Origin: Chamaea fasciata
Lineage: Eukaryota > Chordata > Aves > Passeriformes > Sylviidae
Length of the DNA: 64,000 bases
Assembly (NCBI GenBank): GCA_029207755.1
Contig: JARCOQ010000012.1
Location: forward strand, 2,500,001 to 2,564,000
Direction of reading: 5' to 3'
Shown: in pieces, positions 26,690 to 40,000 of the stretch
How positions within the stretch are numbered: position 1 is the stretch's first letter
Layout of the letters: every line of letters begins with the position of its first letter
Notes under the pieces: generated by a model
Seen by the model: the letters and a program-made list of their open reading frames with translations, nothing else
Told to the model about the DNA's origin: nothing
Database searches by the model: none
Program-made: the position numbers and the translations under genes

Positions 26690-26918
26690 GCGGGCCGGGC
26701 CGCGCCGGCGGTCTCCGGGGCAGCGGGGAGAGGGAGGGCAGGGAAAGCGGCCGGTCTGGGCCGATCTCCTCAGCAGGGCGAATGAGTCCTATAGAAATGT
26801 TTGTGCGGGGCGAAGCGCCGGCTCCAGAGCCGCATCCACGCGGGGGCCGCCGCCGCCTGGGCCCGGGGCGCCGCCGCTGCCGGGGGAAGAAGCATCTCAG
26901 TGTCGCATTCTGGGCCGC

Positions 26919-26942
26919 GCCGCCGCCGCCGCCGCCGCCGCC
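26919..26942. repeat. (GCC)8 triplet run upstream of URI1
   Basis: Uninterrupted GCC/GGC triplets within the CpG island, about 230 bases upstream of the URI1 ATG; on the gene strand this is a GGC run. It lies either in the 5' UTR or in the core promoter. Confidence 0.85.
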
Positions 26943-27420
26943 TGGGCCCGGCTCCCGCCGCGCCGGGGGAGAGCCGGCCGTGGGTGCCGGTGCCGGTGCC
27001 GGGTCCGGCCGCGCCGCCGCCACCGCCGCCCGCCCGCCTGCTGCACTCTGGGTACGCGGCCGCGGCCCGCGGGAGGCACCCGGCTGCGAGCCGCGAGAGG
27101 CGGGCGCTCCACACCCCCTGCCCGGCCCGGCCCGGCCCCCGCGCCGAGGTCCGGCACCCCCGGGGCTGCCCGGCGGCCGGGGCCGGCCCGGTGCCCCCCG
27201 CCGCCCGGTGCTCCGGAGCGCAGGCCCCGGGCGCCGAGGCCGCGGCGTCGGAAAGCCGAGCGACGGCTGCGAGGCGTTTGGATGGGCCTGCACCGATCCC
27301 GGAATCCACGCAGAGACAGCGGTGTGCTCTCTGTAACTGCGAGGTGCTGTCACAGACGCTGCCCTCGGGATGCCGGCTCTGGAGAGCGTGTGTGCACTGG
27401 CAGGGCGGCTGGCGGTGAGC

Positions 27421-27452
27421 AATCAGAGAGCCATAGGAAGGACCTTAAAGAT
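27421..27452 (-). mobile_element. Short CR1 3'-end fragment
   Basis: The stretch 'ggaaggaccttaaagat' matches the avian CR1 3' end ('ggaagggaccttaaagat' on the antisense strand), preceded by a degenerate 'aatca...catag' like the CR1 terminal repeat. It abuts the pentamer array, with a longer CR1 fragment on the other side. Confidence 0.5.
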
Positions 27453-27576
27453 GAATAGAATAGAATAGAATAGAATAGAATAGAATAGAATAGAATAGAA
27501 TAGAATAGAATAGAATAGAATAGAATAGAATAGAATAGAATAGAATAGAATAGAATAGAATAGAATAGAATAGAAT
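27453..27576. repeat. (AGAAT)n pentanucleotide microsatellite, about 25 copies
   Basis: About 124 bases of essentially perfect AGAAT/ATTCT repeats. It joins CR1 sequence directly at 27,577. CR1 elements end in short repeats of ATTCTRTG, so the array most likely grew from that tail. It lies about 0.77-0.89 kb upstream of the URI1 start codon. Confidence 0.97.
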
Positions 27577-28010
27577 CACGATTAGAAATGACCTCGGAGA
27601 TCATCCAGTCCAACCATCTGCTCAGCACTACTCTTGTAACTCCTAAACCACATTGCCCAGCACTTGTGCCAGACACCTCTTAAACACCTCCAGGGATGGC
27701 GACTCCATCATTTCTCTGGGCAGCCCGTTCAAATGCCTGACCACCCAAGCAATGAAAAAACTTTATTACATCTCTTAATGCAAATCCCCACATCCACCTG
27801 CCATGAGCAAGGACACCTTCTGCTAGACCAAATTGCTCCAAGCCCCATCCAACCTGGCCTTGAACACCTGTGGGGCGTCCATAATCTCGGTGGGCAGCCT
27901 GTGCCAGGGCCTCACCACCCTCACATGAAAGAATTTCTTCCTAATGTCTAACTTAAATTTCCCCTCTTTCAGTTTTTACCCATTATGCCTTGTCCTTTTT
28001 CTACAGTGGG
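27577..28010 (-). mobile_element. CR1 LINE 3'-end fragment(s)
   Basis: The plus strand carries antisense CR1 landmarks: 'gatcatccagtccaacc', 'cctccagggatggcgactcc', 'tctgggcagcccgttcaaat', then 'atccaacctggccttgaaca', 'tgtgccagggcctcaccacc' and 'aagaatttcttcctaatgtc'. CR1 phrases recur (a second 'aacctggccttgaacacc...' block from about 27,840), so two CR1 fragments, or one rearranged copy, may be joined here. The copy is 5' truncated and has no coding capacity. Confidence 0.85.
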
Positions 28011-31000
28011 CTGCCGTGACTTGGCAGATTGCAAAATATTCATTAAAATCACTTAGAGCAGCGCTCAGACTTGCCTACGTGGAAAACTCACTGCATGGGA
28101 AGTGAGTGGTGTACAGCCGCCCTTGGAATACCACAGAGTAATTTATGTGCAGCAAATTCCATTGCTAGTTCAGCACTGCTGAGGGTCTCAGCAGCTTTTC
28201 ATGGTGCTCAGTGCCACCCCAGCAGGTGTATTTCAACTTGTACATTCCAAACACCACAGAGGCTCAGTGCTCAGTCATAGACTTTGCATTTAGTGCTGAA
28301 CCTTTCCCTTGAGGGAATGAGGTTTTGTGTTGTTCTGTGTTTGCCAGTAGAATTGAGGGGCCCATATTGTCTCCCCCACAGAGACAAGTATGTCATAAGA
28401 TGGAGGTACAAAGGGGCACCATGACTACATTTAGATCAAGGGTTTTCTTCTCCAGCCAAAGAATCAGCACTTCCTTTCCATGAGCAAAACTAACCCTGTA
28501 CGCACCACAAAGCAACTGTTTGTGTTATACACATGACACAGTATTTGCTGTGCACTTTTGTAAATCCATCTTCCCATCCCCCTTGAAGAGCTTGTTAAAG
28601 CTCTACAGATGAGGAATTTAGAAACAATTTTCAAAGCATGGTTACTCAAGCTGGAAGTTAGCTTCTAGCCAGACTTTATTACAGCTTCCAATATTGCAAA
28701 TAAAAAAAAATGCAACTGCAGCTGGGCAGTTTGGTTTTTGAAATAACTACATCCATAATCTTCAAGAATAATTGAAAGTTAGCTAAAATATCTGGCACAT
28801 ATTTGTCACTGAGGGAGGGATTCTGGATCCTTTAAACGGACAAGGGACATCTTTATATATTGTCATCAGAAAACAGCTCACCAGCCAAAGGATATCTCAA
28901 ATTTAAACAGGTTATACAAATCTTGCAGTCCTTCTAAATGCCCATTGTAAGCAGCTCCCTTTAAGCCTACTCAGAACCTCCTTGGAGCATCACTTCGGGG
29001 CTTGCAGAGGAGATACTACAAGTACAGGTAATTTTTATATGTTCTGGTTGATTCCATTTCATCTCAACTAGATTGGAAGATAAAACACATGTACAATATA
29101 AAGATACAGTACCTTATTTGAGATTTTAATTTTTTGCCTGACATAAAGCACCGTTCAGTAACCAGAGGAGCCACAAAGTTGGAATTCTGTATCACAAGAC
29201 ACTATTTTCTAAATAGAGTTTAAAGACATTGTTTCTTTGCAATTGCAATTGCTTGCAATTGTTTCTCTTGATTCCTCTTCCAAAGACTTCACCGTTTCCT
29301 GTGCCCTGGGTACACCATTTAGTCACTAAATGTGTTGGGTTGAAGGCCTCTGATAGTTCCAAAGTGAGAGGCTACATCATTATCAGAGTAATGACTGCTT
29401 GCGTTTGGTTGTGCTGATGATAGTATGGAATAGTTTATGGCATCCTTTTGTACATTTTGTTTTTCATCTGCCAACGAAGAAATGTTCTAATAGTGACAAG
29501 CAGATGGGATACAGCATTTGCCAAAGATGAGCATGAAGCCTTTCTCACATTCTTTTGCACTTATAACCTTTACAGAACCACTGTCACCAGTGAAACTCTA
29601 TGGATTATAAAATAAATCAAATAGAAATTTGGCCTTCTGAGCCGCAGATTTTTGTTTACTTGTTTACGACATTAAATCTTTAGATGCCCTACCAGATGAT
29701 TTTCATAAAACCTTGGAGAAAACTGTGGAGGACTTTCTGTAATTGAGGGAAAGGCAAATAAGCAAAGCTCACATGTTCTCTTCCAAGTGGCTGGCTTAGT
29801 GCTCAGCAGACATGCCCGCACTGGAGCTGAAGACAGGGCTGCTGGCAGAGCTTCTTCCAAACCTCAAGCTGGTCAGATTGGATGAACTTTTAGAATGAGA
29901 AATCAGTGTCATGTTTTCAGTTTTGATATTAACGGGTCAGCTGTACCTGTGAGAGCAGTGCATTAGAAGCAAAGTCTTGGAGAGGACAGGTTAAGTTTGC
30001 AGCAGAAAACCTCACACCAGGGCTCTGGCTCAAAGATGTTCTCCCTTGGCAAAGAAGTCTGTGCCTTCTCCCATGCTCATTCAAAGTCATTCACCACCAC
30101 CCTGCAGAGACAGCAGTCACAAGGGAAGAGGAGAACAAGGGGAGGACAAAAAGAGGAGGCATGGGAGAAAATGCCCCAGCCAGTCTTTCTGCAGAGAGAA
30201 ACAAAGCTGAATCTATGACCCCTCTGTTTTGCAAAACCAGAGGCTTAAATCTAAAAGCATGGATTGCAACAAAAAGTTCTGGATGAAGACAAGAGGGTTA
30301 AGACTCTTGGAGACCACACGTGTGCAGAGCTGTGCTAAGAACAACAGTTGTGTGGGGATTGGCTGGACACTGGGGACAGGGGAAAAGCAACAAGAAGGAG
30401 CTCATCATTATCAAGTGGGAGAAAAAGTTATCCTGAGACAGAGCTCCCATGAGAGGAATGCATCTTTGGAAAACAAGATGTGACCCATGTGGTCAGAGAT
30501 GTGACCACCTCTGTTGTCAGCACCTGGAGACACTCTGAGGACAGGAATAGTGAGTGAACTCCCCAGACCATGAGCAGGCTCCCTGATCTACTTTAGGTAA
30601 ATTTAATGCTCAGTCTTCTGTCATGAAAAGCACATGCGAGAACTGATTAAAAAAAAAAAAAAAAAAAAAAAAAACTAGTATCCTTTTGTTAAAGCTAACT
30701 CATAATCAAAATGCCAAAAGACCAAGTCCATCTTAGCATTATATATAAAATTCTGGCTGCAACACCCACCCTGCATGCTTAGTATGAACTTTCAGTGATT
30801 CTAAATTCCTGTGAAAGATTAGAAGCCTTTCCTTGTTCCAGTGATTTGCCAGGAGGATAAGTGCCCCAGAAAATATTTAAGAATAACTGTCTCCACTCTG
30901 CCAGCAATAATTGAATATTTTTTTCTATTGAAAAGTTTTATTCTGAATAAAACCATTATTAACTTTTCTAATGAATGTTCTTTATGTTGCAGATGAGTCC

Positions 31001-34000
31001 TTTTGGGCCTTCCTGTTGAAAAAGAAAAAAAATACGGCCATGAGTCCCCCTCCTTTGGTAAATCAGGAAGGCAACCCAGTTCCACTGGAGCTTCTCAGAG
31101 GAGAAGCTCGGTAATGCTTGCAGAACCATGGCCAAAGCCTGCGCCTCCCTCACTTTAATCAGCCTGAAACAGCCAGTGGTTTTTGTTCAGATAATGACAA
31201 TGGAGTCAAACTACTAGACACCTTTCATTGTCCAGACATAGAACAAGAAAGATTTTTATGTGGTTGTAGTTCTGAAACATCCTGATACTGACATTGGCAT
31301 GTTCGTCTCTCCTGTCTTTTCTCGTTAGAGAAAGGTGAGAGGCTTCAGGGATGACCCCAACATGCTACTCCTTTTTTGATTACATACTTAAATAACTCAT
31401 GCTTGAAATGTAAGTTTAGGGGCACTAGGTGACAGCTAAATATTTATGTGCTCTGTGTCAACAACTTAGCCTTACCCTTGCTAGCCATCACACAACTATC
31501 CCATGTTTAACATTCTGATATCTGAGAACCACCCAGCTGATGTTCCCTCAGGTTCAGTTTTTAGAAGGGTTGAGTATTAAGTGGGTTGATGTTCATTTGT
31601 CTCTGCAGGGAGAACAAGGGGCCTGATTTTCTAATTGAAGCTACTGGACCTTAAAGTCCATCAATACAGTGTGTTTGGTTTCCACACTGGCAGTGATGAA
31701 GAGGAGTCTGGATCTGCATATTGGATTCAGTGAGGACACAGAAAATTGTCAGAAATAGCCCATACCTATGCAGACAGGCATACACATTACCACACACATC
31801 TAGGAGCAGCTAGTTAAAAAAAAAGCTGGGGGAGACCATCTGTAGAAATTTCATTTTTCGTGATAAAAAAGGCATCTATGTAGAATATATATAAGGCAGG
31901 ATAACCAACTCTTAGTGTGCATTATGCTTTAACCTCATTATGTGTTTGCTAATAATAACAACGTAGCTTGTTTTTGTGTTGCTATCGTGCAGTGGAGTTC
32001 TGGCCCCCTCGCAGCGACACAGCTGACTGTAGTCTAGCTGCTATTCTGTGAGCACTGTCATGGTTGGTTTGGTACATGAAACTTGGATGCTTTATTTGTA
32101 TGCTTTGTAGTTGCTTCTGCCATCTTTGATTAGTATCACCTGGAAATCCCTGCTTTTCTGCATGTAGTCACACCCAAGAGGAAAGCCTGACTCGGAAAAG
32201 ATTAGTGTCACTTTGCTTTTTCCCCTCATCTTTTCCCTGTAAAGGAGGAGAGATTTCTGATCATGGCAGTGTATCAGTAAAGATAGCCTAGATACTAAAT
32301 ACCTTAAGGGCCTCAATCTCCTCTCATATGTCCCAGAATTAAAGCTGAAATAACTCTGTTGACTTCAGTGGTGGTTTATACCTACATTAATGAAATGAGA
32401 ATCAAGTTCTGAGGTTCATATGAGGGATACTATGAAATTTATTCTTTTAGCTTGTTAAACAGACAGTACCAAATGCACATTTCCATTAACAAGGAGATTG
32501 TGACATTAAGGATGTCTGTCTTTCTCCCAAACTATTTACTCCCTTGTGCTAAGGTGGTGATGAGGGTGGCAGCGTGAGAGCAGCCCTTGTCCAGACTCAA
32601 GGGGCAGATTTAAAGGTCTCCCACACCACAAATGCACAACTTCTTTACTGATGTTTGGGTCACTAACTCTCTCTCTAATATAGCAATTGTCAAAAAAGCA
32701 CACGCAAACCAAAGCTGGTAGCACAAAGTTTGTAGGAAAGCAAAGCCTGCACTTTTGCAAGCTAAAACCTTGGCCCACAACAGTGTGTTAAATACAGGTC
32801 TTGCATCAGGTCCAGCACGAGCCAGCTGGGCCACAGCCAGAGACAATTCTCAACCAGAAGTGGCCTTGTTAAATACTCTTTACTGGGTATGTTTCTCTGC
32901 CCACTATTGATCAAGGGCAGGTTATACACCATTATTTTTTGCTGTAGCACAGGCAGATAGTTTATGCTGTTAATGTCTCAGAAAAGTCTTCGTCTGGTTT
33001 CCGGTTTGTAGGAGGGGTACCTGCTAAGTCAGCAACCCCACTGCCTTCTTTCCAAGTGATCAAGGGGCATTTCTCCAGATAATTTCATTCTTGACTCTAC
33101 AACTCAGCAAGCCAGCACAGAAGCCCTAAACTGCTTCTCAATTTTTTTTTTTTACCTGAGCTTTTGTGACTGAAGTAAAGCTTGTAACTACAAAGGTTGG
33201 GTTTATCATTACTTCCAATTAATAACTTTTTCTATCCTTTTAATTGTAATTTCTTATTCACTTCAGGGAACTATTTACATATATTTACATATATTTATTT
33301 GTACACTTTAACAAATGTACTCATATTAAAACAGGGCATTTCCCTGACAAGCTTAAACCTGTTTCCCTATCATTCAACTTCCCTTTCATTTCACCTTTTG
33401 TTTTGTTTCTTGGCATTTTTTCTACTTTAAAACATTGCATTTTGTTGCTATAGGCACTTTTGGCTTCCAGATATCCTTCCAATTTTGTTTGATTCCTCTC
33501 AGTAAAATCACAAATTATATTGAGCATTACATTGATTTTTACCAAAACAGCTGGAATGGGCATATGACAAACCAAAGGAAGCCAGAAACCATGGTCCTGT
33601 ACTTCTGCTGCTACAAACCAAAAGCATATTACAATTCCTACCTACAATTCATTCCTGCAAGTCCTTTCTTAAGCATATAATCCCAGTTACGGACACAGTC
33701 CTCGTGGATTCAGGGAAAGTAACTTCATGATCCCGGACTCTCCTCAAGTGAGAAAAATTCATTGAATTGCCTGAGAAAGAGTTTCTCTGGAAGCTGTAGA
33801 CTGAGGAGAGTCAGAGCACAATTGGAACTCTTTTTTGCATAACCAGATCAAATCTGGCCTTGGTAATAGTGAGAAATTATTACCATCTGAATTCTAATCC
33901 ATGGCATATGCAATTGGGGCTGGGTGGTCTCATTATAACTTCTAGGAGAGCAAACCTCATCTCGTAAACCACCACTGCAGGTGGCACTTCAAATGGAGGT

Positions 34001-37000
34001 CTGCAGGCTCAGCGGTGTAACTCCACTTCATGTTGAACTCACAGAGCATTTTTAGCAAAGGAAATGCAACCAAGCCAGTTGTCTTCATATTTTCCGGCCA
34101 CTGAAGATTTCCATGAGATGTTTATGATCATTATTTAGGGAAAGAAAAAAGAATGAAAGACTTTAAGTACATATTTTCTGAGGCAAAGTGATGTAAATGA
34201 CAAATATTTAGGCAAACATCAGTAAGATGACCCCAACACTTAAAGCGAGCAACAATGAGCCCCAGAGAGGGGAATGCTTCCAAAAGATTCAGTCTGTGTT
34301 TTTAGGACACATGTACAAACAATACCAATTTTATAAAACACAGCAAATTAGGATTTATTAGACTCCTATGCTAAAGAGAAGTGGGTTTTTCCACATCCTT
34401 TGGCATATCAAATGTAATTGACCTCATTGACTAATAGTTTTGGAGACATTCAGAGTGTTTTCATAACCTGAACTGGGCTCCATATCAATTTACATGAAGA
34501 GCCTTAACTGGTGTCCCTTTACTTGCATTTATTGGGATCCATTGCAAGGAAGGTCCTGCCTGCCCATCTCACCTCATTTCTGTTTCCATCTCCATGCAAA
34601 CCTGATCCATTCTGCCACAGCAACAGCTTGCAGGCATCCTTGAGTGGCATCCCTGTGGTTTAAAATTTGCATGGAAAATTATAGCTGGCCCAAAAGCAAG
34701 TCCAAAACATCCTCACCCATGTTGGCAGGACTGGAAGGGCAGCACTTCTGAACACCCCCTCAACAAGAGGGTGGCAGCTCAGTGAAGAGAAGATGCAGCA
34801 TTTGCCATTCTTGGGAACAAAGATGTTAGGGCAGCTGGTCCATGAGGAGCCCTGCACTTTGGGCCAGATATGTTTGATCTTGGCTAAAAACCAAGTTTTT
34901 GACATGACACAGCCTTATTAGAGAAGTTGCTGCTAAGGCACAAAAGTGATGCTGGTGAACCAAAGGCATTATTGTAGCTCAGGTAAGAGCAGATACTACT
35001 TTTATATTTGATTTCAATGTATTTTGAATTTATTTGTTTTCAGAAGCATCTAGAATTTAGGAGACATGCATACATATATAATAAATCCAAATAAGTGAGG
35101 AAGTGACAGCATAAAGAACTGAAGACTTTGAATAATATGTTTCATTTTAAAATTACAAGAGCATAAATGCACAAAATCTTAGAGGCCTCCGTCCAACAAA
35201 GCACTTACATGTATACTTAAAATTAAGTCTCCCTGCAGTCACGCTTTGCTGAATTGAGGCATAATAATGGTAAACTTCTAGGCCAAATTTTGGACTGAAT
35301 TCAGTAGATGCAGATGTCTTTAAAAGGAAACAATATGTGTATGTAGAGAGCACATCTCTAGACACGCATGCCTGATCACTTGCATTCGTGTTCAGAAACT
35401 GTCAAACGCAGGAGCATTTGTTTCCCCTGATTTAAAATACTTGCCTTTTTTGACACAGAGCCACTTTGCCAGCAGAAAAGATGGTCTCTGCCCAGAAGAC
35501 CTTACAGTCTGAAATTTGGACAGATGAATAGCAGGTAAAATATAGAAAAGGATGAGAATAGAAGAGAGCTGAAGTAATAGGCTCAGATGGTTATTCATTA
35601 TAGACATGTGCATTCCATGGTTGCCAAGTTATAAGTTTTAAATATAGAAGTTTACTTTTATGTACAAGTAATAATTATTAACAGAACACAAATCTTAGGG
35701 GGTTCAACAGATCATTTTGACAATCCAGAGTGAATGGGAGTTTTGCCACTCTTTTCACTAGAGTCAGGCTTTTATTCTGAGACTCTGCTTTAACCCATAT
35801 GTCTCCAAAAGAGAGCACACACAAACCTTTACAGGCCAGCCAGCTCTACCCTGACCTATAGAGCCTGAAAACTTGGGTGCATACATCTGGCAACTCCCTG
35901 CTCTCAGAAATAGGAAGTGTCATTCATCACACATCTGTAATAAACAGCAGCATGCTGAGCAGCAACAAACCTTCTCCAGCCTTCCTTTACAGCCAAGCCT
36001 CCCAATTAACCTCCTGTCATCCAGAGGCCAAGCAGAAGACTCTCACAGAAGAGAGTTGTTCCACAACACCTCAACCTGCAGTTCTGCCGCGCTTTTCTGA
36101 GATGAAAGGGGAAGCACACGGCATAGAACTGCTGGGGAGGAATGGTCTCCGCTCATGGCTCCCACCCCTCCTGCAGCCCTGGGAGCTCCTAATGCCTCAT
36201 ACCCCCAGCTCACATAGGGAAAGGGATTTAAAACTGTCAGCCTGCAGCTTTCACTATTAACTTTCAGTTTTGAAACAGCTGAGACTTAGAGGCTTTGAGG
36301 AAATCTGGGTCCGATTTTTATTTTTAGATAAACTGCCAGGGAAATAAATCATACAATAATGATTTTCAGTAATTTTTATAGGAGAGCTAACAACTCACTG
36401 TGGTGACTCAGTATTTGCAGAGTGCTCTACAATATTGTGTAAGCACTTTAATTTCAACCATGACTGAATGAATTCAAGGGGTCTGGGCTTTGTTCCTTGA
36501 GCACTTCGGCGGTGTTTCATCATGAGGTGGGAAGAAGGTAGCAGAGGGCAGACTTTGTCCATGTTGTTGCAGTAGACAGTGTCAGGAATCTTGCAAAGTC
36601 ATATGGAATGAACATTTCTTCTACTGTATCAGAACTTTCACCTCACCTAAGAGAAATAAAATTCAGTTATTACAGAGGTAGAAACTAACCTTAATAAATT
36701 TACTGGTAAGGTTGGAGTATGCCATGCTCCATGTTGGCCATGCTCTTGCTCTGTTTCAGTGAATCTGTCGGGGAGGAAAGCTTTCCAGAAAGGTGATTCT
36801 GATAAGCAAAATAGCTCTGTAGTACTAGCAAATAAAATCCCCTAAAAATTTGGGCTTTCTTCATTGTAGGTTTGGTTTTGTTCCCTTTTTTTTTTTTTTG
36901 GGAGGATTTTTGGTTTTTTGTTTGGGTATTTTTAAACTTCTCTCAAAAAACCCAAAAACACCTACATGTTAAAGTCAAAGAAGAGGCTCTGACACCCCTC

Positions 37001-40000
37001 TAAACCGAGGCACAGGCTCCTTGAGCTCTGAGTAAAGAAACTGGCATTAGTTCAGTGACTTCAACCCGGCTCCACGGTGTCTGAAAGGTCCTTTCATAGG
37101 GAAGTTAATGCAACATCTTGGCCTGAATTACCTCCTTTTTATCACTACCTCCATGCTATTTAGATATAGATTTTTTAGTTAAATGTACTTGTTAAATTTT
37201 AATGTTCTTTTGAAACACTGATGAATTAAAATACCACTATATGCAGCTTGCTGGGTCCAAAGAGTCACACAGTGGGAGTGAAGCTGTACTCCAGCCATGC
37301 TGAAGTAGTTTAGCTGGAGCAGAGGATTTTTGTTTTTTCACTAGAGGCATGATGTAATAACCACCCAGCTGATAAGCTTTAACTAATTTGCAGTTTCCCA
37401 TTTATTCTTATAAAACACTCCAGTAAGCTACGGTTGGAGTGGGTCTTCCCCCAGATTCCATACACTGTGAACTGATTTTCCCCCGGCCACATGTTCAGCA
37501 CCCCCAGACACTCAGCTGTCTGTGTGAGACAGGCATGCCCTTGTCCAAGGGCTTGCACAGACGGTCACTGTCCCCTGGGCACGGGCCAGGCTGAAGGCAG
37601 CCACCACCAAGTACACACAGCTGCAGTGCATTTGGAGTATTGCACAAACTCAGACTTTGGAGAGAACTAACTCTTCATGTGGCAATAACAGGAGCAACCA
37701 GATATTAAATGAATGGGAGGAAATAAGTACTGGATTCTTTACTTGCAAGTGTTCTTTCGGTTGGGATGATGGTTTGTTATGCAACTGAAATGTGAGAAAA
37801 AACAAGGGACCAGTAATTTTGTCTTGCACTCACAAGACAGCACCAAATATTTGTTGAAGTTCAATTATGATGGACAAGGAAGTATAATGGCTAGGCCTGG
37901 TTATGTCAAAGCAAGACAGGATTATTAGATCAGCTACCCCAATTTGCACAACAAACACTCCTAGACCACCAAAATAGCTTTGCATTGAGTTTAATACTTC
38001 AGACTTTGATTAACAGCTTCTACATAACTAAATGATACTGGTCAGAGACCCTTTGTGACTGTCTGAAGACCACCAAGACAGGCAGAGCCCATCATGAAAC
38101 ACAGCAGAGTTCCAGCAGGCACTTTGAAGCAGCAGCTTCATTTCCTGTTTCACTTCAGTTTACAGACACTGGTTCTTCTGACACATTTCCCTGCTAGCTG
38201 AAAAAGCTCCCTGGTATCCTGTATTTTCTTCCCATGAAGGTGCTTATACATTATAATTGAGTCACTTCTCAATCTTCTTTTTATAATGAAAGATAGAATA
38301 AAACAGCCTGCGGCCTTTAAAGCATAGGCAGCTTTCCAGAAGAGTTTATGAAGGAGTAGAGGAAGTCTTAATTTCCCTATTTACAATACAGTATCAGTCA
38401 TCTTCCTTTTCAGACTTGCCAGAAGCTTTTGATTCCTTTTGGAAAAAGCTGTATACTCACATTAAAAAGCACATAAGCATGTATCAGATCAGATAGCCCT
38501 CGGCCCCTCAGCCTGTTTTTGTGGACATGAGCACTATTTATGACAAAACAATTTGGATTTGCATGGCAGGTAAAAAGGTAAATCTTGTCTAAAGCCAAAG
38601 CTCCAGTGCTACTCTTAACAGCAGCTTTTATTTCACTGAACTATTTTCTTTTCATAGAAGTGGATTTCAACTAATCTTCCACTGATTTGAGAAAACCCTT
38701 TGCAGATCCCAGCGTCATTACAGACTGTTTGCAAGGGCTGGCCATTGATTGCTGCCAGCGGAGTCATCAATGGACAGGGGCTGCTCCCCTCCCAGCACCT
38801 TCTGGAGGGCCTGCCCAGACCTCTGACACAGAGCTGTTTTCTGAACACAGGAACAAGCACGCTCTGGTTGGTTTCTAGCACAAGCACCTGTGTATGATCT
38901 CATTATTAAAGAAGAAGTCAGTCACCACCTCTGGGGGTGCCCCTGTAGCATCCCCAAGAGCTGTGTGTGCCTGAGCCCCCCCTCTGGGAGCCGTCGGGGT
39001 GGCACAGCTGCACTGACCTGCTCGCAGGCAGGTGTGTGCCAGCTGGGCCCTCCACAGCAGCCTGCTCCTGTGATGGTTACACAAACCCATCCCTGCCCTT
39101 GCTGGTGCCTAGCCCCTGGAGCTCTACACGACAGTGAAAGCCTTGCTGTCCCCTTTCCTGCTTCGCTGCCCATGGCAGCAGCTCTCCTTGCTCACCACTG
39201 GAGACCCCATTCCCATGAAATCTGGTAGGGGAGACTCTCCAATGCCCTTTTCCCCAGTGCCCTGGCCGGCCCTGCACAGGGCCATGCAGCAGGGACGTGC
39301 CTGAGCCACTGGTAACCGCGGCTTGTGGGAAGAAAAAGCTGCTCAGTTCCCTGACACAGCACAGCCACTGGCACCAACAGCATCGCAAATCCTGTCAGGG
39401 CTTCCCTGTCTGGCAATAAAACCATACCTATTATTTATGGATACCCCTTTTTAAAATTAGATGATTACAAATTAGAAAATACATGTCCTTAAATCTGAAA
39501 GTGCAAAGAGGGGTTATAAATATGCTAAGTCATTCTTTTATGTGACCTGAATGATTATGGAAACTGTAAGAGTTGCAATTTAAAAGGATTTTCAAAACAC
39601 ATCGTCTTTCAAAAATACATCAGTAGAAGGTCATCTGTGACCCCTGCATTTTGTGAATTTTCTGATGGAATAGATAGACCTAAAGTAAGATGACAGCTGC
39701 CCTCTCATAATTAGCAAGTAGGAGGCAGGAACAAACTGAAAGCCACCCAAAATATCAATATCAAAGCACACACAAACGAATCAGCGTGAAGATAAGCACT
39801 ATGCTTAAATCTCTACAAGAAGCTGCACTGGCCTTAAAGGAAGATGCTGATTTTTGATGCAGACACAATACATCTGTAATTATTATATACTACAATTATT
39901 GTAGCAGCATCTGCAAATGTTGCAGTGTGCAGGCTGAGAGCAGGCTGAGCACACAGCCGAGTTTGTGCATCCGTGGCAGTCACAGCACGAACCTGCACGT

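Larger units (their letters stand above)
1..26800 (-). other. URI1: URI1 gene, 5' part (exons 1-4 and introns 1-4)
   Basis: Gene-level entry for the minus strand. URI1 is a large prefoldin-like protein. From knowledge of the family, it belongs to the R2TP/prefoldin-like co-chaperone complex, binds RNA polymerase subunit RPB5, assists polymerase assembly and inhibits protein phosphatase 1. The assignment rests on four separate coding exons that join in phase into the URI1 N-terminus, each with GT-AG borders. Splice phases are 0 (exon 1/2), 2 (2/3), 0 (3/4) and 1 (4/5). Only residues 1-108 are encoded here. The rest of the family-typical protein (over 500 residues in human), including the RPB5-binding region and the acidic tract, must lie beyond position 1. 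The upper limit of the gene is approximate because no transcription start can be read from the sequence. Confidence 0.93.
25960..27420. promoter_or_regulatory. URI1: CpG island containing the URI1 promoter and first exon
   Basis: A sharp change from AT-rich intron to very GC-rich sequence dense in CpG, spanning the start of intron 1, exon 1 and the upstream region. There is no TATA box at a sensible place, as expected for a broad, housekeeping-type island promoter. Many GGGCGG/CCGCCC-like Sp1 cores are present, for example near 27,026. The transcription start cannot be fixed from sequence, but should be upstream of 26,690 on the minus strand. The long open frames on both strands here reflect lack of stop codons in GC-rich DNA, not genes. 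Confidence 0.85.

Noticed and set aside
26256..27458. 400-codon plus-strand open frame over the URI1 CpG island
   Set aside because: It spans the minisatellite, lies opposite URI1 exon 1 and has the Arg/Pro/Gly/Ala bias of translated CpG island. Several other frames on both strands are open too, so lack of stop codons is due to GC content.
30000..30674. Possible processed pseudogene ending in the 26-A tract
   Set aside because: No similarity to a known coding sequence upstream of the A run and no visible target-site duplication.
36340..36480. Possible fourth MIR-like tail
   Set aside because: Only the 'agagtgctctacaatatt' block resembles MIR antisense; the core block is missing.
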